Below, in pieces: positions 6,545 through 10,723 of a DNA stretch of 10,723 bases. Made by a program: the position numbers and the translations under genes. The first letter of the stretch is position 1. Each line of letters starts with the position of its first letter. The DNA comes from Methanobacteriota archaeon (GTDB lineage Archaea > Thermoplasmatota > Thermoplasmata > RBG-16-68-12 > EA-27). The notes beneath the pieces are model-generated. The model had not been told where the DNA came from. It saw only the letters and a program-made list of their open reading frames with translations, and did not search any database. The stretch lies in the NCBI GenBank assembly GCA_016207545.1, contig JACQPO010000040.1, positions 1 through 10,723 of the forward strand. Direction: 5' to 3'.

Positions 6545-6595
6545 CAGTCCCCCCGGGACGACCCATTCGGCGGGAGACCCCTTGAACCTTGCGTT

Positions 6596-7834
6596 CTACT
6601 TGGCGGCTTGGGTCGCGTCCCCCGTCGCACGGGCGGACGCACGGCGCTGCTCCCCCACGGGATCCCGGGCGAGCAACATGAGGAGGCCGGCGATCGTCAC
6701 AAACGCGGCCGCGACCATGAACGGATAAATCGTCACGCGGCCCGCGACCATCGTGAGTTCGAGGATCGCCGCCAAGAGGACGGGGCCGAGCAGGAACCCG
6801 AGATCTCCGAGGGTTCGATACAATCCCATGGAGGTGCCCATGACCTCCCTCGGCGTGAGGTCCGTCGTCCACGCGGCGAGCGGCCCGTGGAGGCCGAGCA
6901 CCAAGCCGTAGACAAACATGACGGGGATCGCGCTCGAGAGGTCGCGTGTGAAGAAGAGGAAGGGCGAGATGATGCCCGCCAGCACGAGGGACGTGACGAA
7001 CGGGAGCTTGCGGCCGACCCGGTCTGCAATGAGGCCGCTCGGGTACAGGGTGAGGAGCGTCGCGAACGCGTTCGTCGTGATCAGCACGCCCGTGAACGTA
7101 ATCGCCAGCGTTTCGCTGACGCCCCAGTTGAAGTGGATGAACAGTGGGATGACCGTCGAGATGAGCCCGGCGCGGAGGAAGAACGCGCCCATCGTGCCGA
7201 CGTTCACGAGGACGTAGGAGCGGTCCGAGAGGAGGCGACGCACGGCGGCCATGTCTACCCGGCCGCCCGTCGTCCGCCCGGGCTCTGGTTCGAAGCCGAA
7301 CGTGATGAGCATCATCCCGACGCACGCGAGGAGCGCGTACGCGGCGAACGGCGAGCGGATGCCCCACGCGAGCACGACGATGCCTCCGAGCACCGGACCG
7401 ACGATCTGTCCGATGAGGAGGGCGTTCACGTACAGGCCCATGTACCGACCGCGCCGCTCCGGGGGCGCCGCCTTCGCGAGCGCCGCGAGGGACGACGTGA
7501 CGTAGAACGCGCTGCCAATCCCCTCCGCGACGCGCACCGCGAGCAGGACCCAGTAGTTGAACGCGACGACCGCGATCGCGGACGTGATCGCGATGAGGGC
7601 GAGCCCCGTCATCATCATCCGGCGGTTCCCGAACCGATCGCCGAGCGCGCCCGCGGGGAGGTCGAGGAACACGCGCGCGGTCGGCAGGGCGCCGACGAGC
7701 ACTCCGGCGAGGAACGCGGTCGCGCCGAGATGGAGGCCGTACTGGGGGAGCGCGGGGATGATGATCGCGATGCCGATCATCACGAGGAACACGGTGCCGG
7801 ACAGGACGGCGACCGTGCGGCGAAGGGACTGCAC
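6596..7834 (-). CDS. Major facilitator superfamily transporter (12-TM, DHA1-like)
   Basis: The product is 412 aa, with hydrophobic segments spread over the length in the 6+6 pattern of MFS carriers. The loop-2/3 motif A appears as GALGDRFGNRR (62-72). Its counterpart in the second half is GLIADRVGRK (267-276), supporting the internal duplication. A central cytoplasmic loop (about 181-205) carries Glu, Arg and Asp residues. The C-terminal tail after 390 is short and polar. This is a proton-coupled or facilitative carrier in the cell membrane. The motifs are like those of drug/solute exporters, but the substrate is unknown. GTG 7834 is supported by a TATA core about 28 bp upstream, which fits leaderless transcription. 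The TAG stop at 6596 is followed in frame by the Cys-rich miniprotein. Confidence 0.9.
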   Translation of the reverse strand: MQSLRRTVAVLSGTVFLVMIGIAIIIPALPQYGLHLGATAFLAGVLVGALPTARVFLDLPAGALGDRFGNRRMMMTGLALIAITSAIAVVAFNYWVLLAVRVAEGIGSAFYVTSSLAALAKAAPPERRGRYMGLYVNALLIGQIVGPVLGGIVVLAWGIRSPFAAYALLACVGMMLITFGFEPEPGRTTGGRVDMAAVRRLLSDRSYVLVNVGTMGAFFLRAGLISTVIPLFIHFNWGVSETLAITFTGVLITTNAFATLLTLYPSGLIADRVGRKLPFVTSLVLAGIISPFLFFTRDLSSAIPVMFVYGLVLGLHGPLAAWTTDLTPREVMGTSMGLYRTLGDLGFLLGPVLLAAILELTMVAGRVTIYPFMVAAAFVTIAGLLMLLARDPVGEQRRASARATGDATQAAK

Positions 7835-7856
7835 GGAGCGGCCGGGACGAATCCCT

Positions 7857-7868
7857 CCTTTAAAAAGG
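7857..7868 (-). promoter_or_regulatory. TATA box of the MFS transporter gene
   Basis: CCTTTAAAAAGG (plus strand) is the only AT-rich element in the 41-bp gap before the MFS gene. Read leftward it is CCTTTTTAAAGG, centred about 28 bp before GTG 7834, so transcription should begin at or next to the start codon. Confidence 0.55.
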
Positions 7869-7875
7869 TTGGTTG

Positions 7876-8154
7876 TCAGAGATCAACCGCGCGCGCGCCG
7901 TCCCACACCTTCCGCGCGCCTTTCTCCGCCGCGGGGATGAGGAGGTCGCGCTTCGACTTCGTGGGGATGATGTAGTACTCCTCCGTCGCGCCGGACTCCG
8001 AGATAAACACGAGCTTGAGCTTGCCGCCTTCCATCGGCTCCCCGGTCTCCGGGTTCAGGTAGTTGTACCGCACGTACCGCCCGCGGTCGATCAGGGACCG
8101 GACCTCGATCTCGCCCTTCTTCGTGCGTGTGAGGACCTCTTCCGGGAATTTCAT
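7876..8154 (-). CDS. Small uncharacterised archaeal protein (92 aa)
   Basis: I do not recognise this protein. From ATG 8154 it is 92 aa (96 from TTG 8166). It is soluble and highly charged. Alternating hydrophobic residues in the middle (KLKLVFISES, then TEEYYIIPTK) suggest a small beta-rich fold, and a basic helix-like end follows (AAEKGARKVWDGARAV). It has no Cys pairs, signal peptide or membrane segment. The NYLNPETGEPM segment looks like a surface turn. ATG 8154 has GGCGGT upstream as a weak Shine-Dalgarno. A poor AAGGTTAC box would place transcription near 8166, so the TTG is possible but less likely. The gene sits 55 bp after the membrane-anchored protein gene and 41 bp before the MFS gene, all on one strand. 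Confidence 0.75.
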   Translation of the reverse strand: MKFPEEVLTRTKKGEIEVRSLIDRGRYVRYNYLNPETGEPMEGGKLKLVFISESGATEEYYIIPTKSKRDLLIPAAEKGARKVWDGARAVDL

Positions 8155-8209
8155 CGGGACCGCCAAGAGGTCATGGCGTCCGCAGCACGTAACCTTTGGC
8201 GGTGGTCGC

Positions 8210-8755
8210 TCAGTCCGGGGTGTGAGCCGCGCGGCGTCTCACCCGCCAAACGGCCGTGGCGGCGGCAACGGCGACGAAGGCCGCGGAGATGAGGACGGGA
8301 GTCCAAGAGACGGGCGGCGCGCGCACCACGGTCGCATCCGTCGGCGTCCCCGCTCCGTGCGCGGACATCAACGCGTCGAAGTTAGGGGACCGCACGAGAA
8401 AAGTCTCGCCGACATTGAAGGCGTCTGGCCAGTACACGATGCCTGGCATGCTGTCCCGCGGCGCGTAATACCAGAGGTCGGTCGGATGCCGAAGGGCGGC
8501 GTCCCAGTACATGACGACCCGGTAGTCCCACGCCGCCGGCTTCGCGAACCCCGGCACTACCGCGACATTCGGTCCGTACAAGGCGTCGATGAGCGCGACG
8601 AGATTCGGCTCCGCTTCGAGGACCGCGATTTGCTCGCCCGTGTCCACGCGCTCCACAATCGCCTTGAACGGCACTTTCGCGGCGGCGGGCGGCGGTACGA
8701 GTGCAACGAAGACAAGGATTGCGAGGGCGAGCGCCAAGAGGACGGTTCGTCGCAT
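8210..8755 (-). CDS. Exported, membrane-anchored protein of unknown function
   Basis: The product is 181 aa from ATG 8755. An N-terminal MRR followed by a hydrophobic stretch (4-20) and PPPAAA looks like a secretion signal with cleavage near Ala26. A second hydrophobic segment (152-170) followed by RVRRR is a C-terminal anchor obeying the positive-inside rule. The ~120-residue region between should face outside. It is rich in aromatic residues (Trp77, Trp84, Trp95, Tyr96, Tyr97, Trp109) and contains no Cys, so it has no disulfides. It could be a cell-envelope or ligand-binding domain, but no family was recognised. A CCTTAAGG core 27 bp upstream supports this start and a leaderless transcript. 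The longer frame from 8920 is excluded because its extra part is antisense-like and overlaps the DUF504 gene. Confidence 0.75.
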   Translation of the reverse strand: MRRTVLLALALAILVFVALVPPPAAAKVPFKAIVERVDTGEQIAVLEAEPNLVALIDALYGPNVAVVPGFAKPAAWDYRVVMYWDAALRHPTDLWYYAPRDSMPGIVYWPDAFNVGETFLVRSPNFDALMSAHGAGTPTDATVVRAPPVSWTPVLISAAFVAVAAATAVWRVRRRAAHTPD

Positions 8756-8778
8756 CCGTGGTAAAACGACGCACGGAA

Positions 8779-8786
8779 CCTTAAGG
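8779..8786 (-). promoter_or_regulatory. TATA-like box of the membrane-anchored protein gene
   Basis: CCTTAAGG is centred about 27 bp before ATG 8755. It includes the TAA stop codon of the upstream DUF504 gene (8781-8783), so the promoter is embedded in the end of that gene. The spacing predicts a leaderless mRNA. Confidence 0.45.
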
Positions 8787-9032
8787 ATTGCCCGACGGTG
8801 GGGGCGGTCGTTCGAACAGGACCTCGCCCCCGTACTCGATCCGGACGACCTTGTAGTACGGGATCGTCGCCGTGGCGGTGCTGAAGTAGCGGCGCCCGAG
8901 TTCCGTGATTTCGTCGCCACCTATCGCCTTCACGTCGTTCGCCGTCCGCCCACGGACCCACACGGACGCCTTCGCAAGGTCGCGACCCTCGCGCCACTTG
9001 AGCTCGTTGAGCACCTCGCGCGCGGTCCGCAC
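8781..9032 (-). CDS. UPF0248 / DUF504 (MJ1316-domain) protein
   Basis: From GTG 9032 the product is 83 aa, the usual size for the family. Family features run in order. REVLNELKW is near the start, followed by an EGRDL segment and then a 'VRGRTANDVKAI' strand-turn. ITELGRRYF comes next, and the core ends in IPYYKVVRIEYGGEVLFER. Archaeal members such as MJ1316 are small stand-alone proteins. By comparative genomics the domain has been linked to recognition of RNA ends, but no reaction is proven. It should be cytoplasmic. A longer version starting at TTG 9098 (105 aa) is possible. Its extra 22 residues do not look like the family, and neither start has a clear Shine-Dalgarno or TATA. The gene is divergent from gatD, and its stop codon overlaps the promoter of the next gene. 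Confidence 0.85.
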   Translation of the reverse strand: MRTAREVLNELKWREGRDLAKASVWVRGRTANDVKAIGGDEITELGRRYFSTATATIPYYKVVRIEYGGEVLFERPPPPSGNP

Positions 9033-9121
9033 GATGCGGGCATCGAATCCGCGCCACAAGTCGCCTTCGGTCGCGTCCGCGACGGGAGAAAGGGTCAAGT
9101 CCCGCAGGCCGATGCCTCGGC

Positions 9122-10429
9122 GTGGTCGAATACCCCGCGCCCGTGAAGGCGTTGCTCGACGCGGCGGGCGCCGCGGCGGGGGACCGCGTCCGCGTGACCG
9201 CGGAGGGCCGCGCGTACGAGGGCGTCGTCATGCCCCACACGGAGTTCAGCGGCGCGGACATCCTCGTGCTCAAGCTCGACAACGGGTACAACGTCGGCAT
9301 CCCCACGTCGAAAGGCGCTCGCGTCGCGCTCGTGGAGAAGCGTGCACGTGCCGCCCCGAAACGGACGCCTCCGCCCCCCACGCCTGGGAAGCCGACGGTC
9401 GCGGTCCTCGGGACGGGGGGCACGATTGCGAGCTACGTGGACTACCGGACGGGCGCCGTCCACCCCGCGGTGACCGCGGAGGAGCTCGTGTTCTCCGTCC
9501 CCGAGCTGCTCGACGCGTGCAACGTGCGCGCCCGGGTGATTTACAGCGTCTACAGCGAGAACTTGACCGCGAAACAGTGGCAGGAGTTGGCGGTGGAGGC
9601 CGCCAAGGAGCTCAACGGCGGCGCGGACGCGGTCATCATCCCGCACGGCACGGACACGCTCCACTTCACGAGCGCCGCGCTCGCGTTCATGCTGAAGGGG
9701 CTCACGGGGCCCGTCGTGATCGTCGGCAGCCAGCGGTCGAGCGATCGGCCGAGCAGCGACGCCGCGTTCAACCTGATGTGCGCCGCGAGGCTGGCGGCGG
9801 AAAATGTGGGGGAGGTCGTCACGTGCCTCCACGGGGAGACGGGGGACGTCGCGTGCGACGTGCTCCGCGGGACGAAGGTGCGGAAGATGCATTCCTCGCG
9901 CCGCGACGCGTTCAAGCCGATCAACGAGCGACGCCTCGGGTTCGTGGTCGCGGACGGCAAGGTGACGTGGGAGCGCCCCGTGCGGCCGCATGAGAAAGGA
10001 CCCGCGCGCGCGGAGACGGGGATGGACCCCGATGTTGCGCTCGTCCACTTCTTCCCCGGGATGAAGGCGCGCCATCTCGCGGCGATCGCGGAGGACAGCC
10101 ACGGCATCGTGATCGCGGGGACGGGGTTAGGTCACGTGAGCGACGAACTTATGGCTCCGATCCGGAAGGCGATCGCGGACGGGAAGGCCGTCGTGATGAC
10201 GACGCAGTGTCTCAACGGTCGCGTGGGGCTCCGCGTGTACGACAAGGGGCGCGACCTGCTCGCGGCGGGCGTCATCCCGGGCGAGGACATACTCCCGGAG
10301 GTCGCGATGGTGAAACTCATGTGGGTCCTCGCGCGCACGAAGGAACCGGAGGAGGTGCACGAGCTCATGACGACGAATTTCGCGGGGGAGATCAATCCCG
10401 CAATTTCGCTCGACGAGTACGTGTTTTGA
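9122..10429 (+). CDS. gatD: Glu-tRNA(Gln) amidotransferase subunit D
   Basis: The product is 435 aa, the length of archaeal GatD. With GatE it converts Glu-tRNA(Gln) to Gln-tRNA(Gln) in the cytoplasm; GatD is the asparaginase-like subunit that releases ammonia. The N-terminal domain (about 18-70, GDRVRVTAEGRAYEGVV) is the small beta-barrel specific to GatD and absent from plain asparaginases. A Pro-rich linker (80-90) leads to the amidohydrolase. Catalytic residues are Thr101 in GTGGTIAS, Thr177-Asp178 in HGTDT and Lys255 in RKMHSSRRDAF. GTG 9122 gives a normal N-terminus; no convincing TATA or Shine-Dalgarno was seen before it. The stop codon overlaps the next start by one base. GatE, its obligate partner, is not in the window. 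Confidence 0.96.
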   Translation: MVEYPAPVKALLDAAGAAAGDRVRVTAEGRAYEGVVMPHTEFSGADILVLKLDNGYNVGIPTSKGARVALVEKRARAAPKRTPPPPTPGKPTVAVLGTGGTIASYVDYRTGAVHPAVTAEELVFSVPELLDACNVRARVIYSVYSENLTAKQWQELAVEAAKELNGGADAVIIPHGTDTLHFTSAALAFMLKGLTGPVVIVGSQRSSDRPSSDAAFNLMCAARLAAENVGEVVTCLHGETGDVACDVLRGTKVRKMHSSRRDAFKPINERRLGFVVADGKVTWERPVRPHEKGPARAETGMDPDVALVHFFPGMKARHLAAIAEDSHGIVIAGTGLGHVSDELMAPIRKAIADGKAVVMTTQCLNGRVGLRVYDKGRDLLAAGVIPGEDILPEVAMVKLMWVLARTKEPEEVHELMTTNFAGEINPAISLDEYVF

Positions 10430-10723
10430 TGGCGCACCTGTTCGCCTACGGCCACCTCCTCAACCGGGACAAGGTGCGGGAACTCCTCGGCCGCGTCCCG
10501 CGTTCCCGGCCCGCGGCGCTCCGCGGATACCGCCGCGGCGCGCATCCCGGGGGCCCGTGGCTCGTCGCGGAACCCGACCCCGTCGCACACATCGAGGGCC
10601 AGCTGCTCGAAGGCCTCAGCGAAGGGGAGCTCGACCGACTGGATCGATACGAGGGGGTCCCCGAGGCCGTTCGAACCGAAGGAGGACCGAAGGAGGACCG
10701 AAGGAGGTTCGAAGCGAAGGGCC
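10429..10723 (+). CDS. Gamma-glutamylcyclotransferase-like (GGCT/AIG2 family) protein, partial at right edge
   Basis: The frame begins at ATG 10429, sharing one base with the gatD stop (TGATG), and is open to the window end (98 codons). The N-terminus LFAYGHLL (4-11) matches the family's substrate-binding loop YG-x-L. LDRYEGVPE (71-79) matches the segment carrying the family's acidic catalytic residue, here probably Glu75. Members release 5-oxoproline from gamma-glutamyl amines or related substrates; the specific substrate is unknown. After residue 80 the sequence departs from what I expect of the family and becomes a charged, low-complexity stretch encoded by an 11-bp tandem repeat. The start overlap implies translational coupling to gatD. 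Whether the reading frame after the repeat is genuine cannot be decided here. Confidence 0.65.
   Translation, partial: MAHLFAYGHLLNRDKVRELLGRVPRSRPAALRGYRRGAHPGGPWLVAEPDPVAHIEGQLLEGLSEGELDRLDRYEGVPEAVRTEGGPKEDRRRFEAKG
10675..10707 (+). repeat. Three tandem copies of an 11-bp unit
   Basis: The unit ACCGAAGGAGG occurs three times head to tail without mismatch, flanked by related TTCGA motifs on both sides. It lies within the GGCT-like reading frame, 16 bases from the window end. Eleven is not a multiple of three, so gaining or losing one copy would shift the frame. Confidence 0.9.

Noticed and set aside
6420..6595. The gap between alaX and the MFS gene as non-coding DNA with a terminator
   Set aside because: No T-run or stem was seen; most of it is explained by the Cys-rich miniprotein frame.
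6299..7975. 558-codon plus-strand frame opposite the MFS gene
   Set aside because: The translation is almost entirely Arg, Glu, Asp and His, as expected opposite a hydrophobic, high-GC membrane protein.
8154..8174. Tiny upstream frame (ATG 8174, seven codons) whose TGA overlaps the ATG of the 92-aa gene as ATGA
   Set aside because: Geometry suggests a leader peptide, but there is no ribosome-binding site or regulatory amino-acid run, and a predicted transcript start near 8166 would exclude it.
9095..10590. Minus-strand frames opposite gatD
   Set aside because: Arg/His-rich shadow translations. gatD has all family motifs, and no promoter or ribosome-binding site supports the antisense frames.
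1..10723. CRISPR arrays, tRNA or rRNA genes, insertion sequences, phage or defence modules
   Set aside because: I read both strands for direct repeats with spacers, tRNA-like arms and transposase or defence motifs and found none. The only tandem repeat is the short 11-bp one at the right edge.

Overview
The window reads as high-GC archaeal chromosome. The archaeal markers are gatD (the tRNA-dependent Glu-tRNA(Gln) amidotransferase subunit is archaea-specific), an archaeal-type Thi4 thiazole synthase, a free-standing AlaX-M editing protein, a UPF0248/DUF504 (MJ1316-type) protein and TATA-box promoters. Several TATA-like boxes lie about 27 bp before a start codon, as in leaderless transcription. 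Acyl-CoA dehydrogenase plus an MFS carrier suggests an organotrophic euryarchaeal lineage, perhaps Thermoplasmatota. That placement is inference and was not tested. Coding density is very high: the longest gene-free stretch is about 150 bases (944-1090), and no rRNA, tRNA, CRISPR array or insertion sequence was seen.

Layout. At the left edge is the last 30 codons of a CaCA-type cation/proton exchanger (+). Facing it is a minus-strand gene for an archaemetzincin-like protein that appears to lack HExxH (98-943). A promoter region (944-1090) leads into a B12-binding-domain radical SAM protein (1091-2665, +). This abuts tail-to-tail, with no gap, a Thi4 homologue (2666-3505, -) that carries Cys rather than His at the sulfur-donor position. 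Behind thi4 on the same strand is a tandem GNAT acetyltransferase (3582-4481, -). It shares a compact, nearly palindromic TATA region with the rightward acyl-CoA dehydrogenase / AlaX pair (4559-6419, +).

Next come five minus-strand genes. From their upstream end they are a UPF0248/DUF504 protein (8781-9032 or to 9098), a signal-peptide-bearing membrane-anchored protein of unknown function (8210-8755), a 96-aa-class unknown protein (7876-8154), an MFS transporter (6596-7834) and a 44-aa protein with ten cysteines (6410-6544). The last is too short for ordinary gene calling and overlaps the 3' end of alaX antisense. At the right, gatD (9122-10429, +) overlaps by one base the start of a gamma-glutamylcyclotransferase-like gene. 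That gene runs off the window and contains three tandem copies of an 11-bp repeat.

How the genes relate. Most are housekeeping or metabolic: translation fidelity and aminoacyl-tRNA supply (alaX, gatD), thiamine thiazole synthesis (thi4), fatty-acyl or amino-acid-derived acyl-CoA oxidation (acyl-CoA dehydrogenase) and transport. I see no defence island, phage or secondary-metabolite cluster. The points most worth a second look are the Cys-type Thi4, the Cys-rich miniprotein placed in frame after the MFS amber stop, the degenerate archaemetzincin-like protein and the frame-breaking tandem repeat at the right edge.
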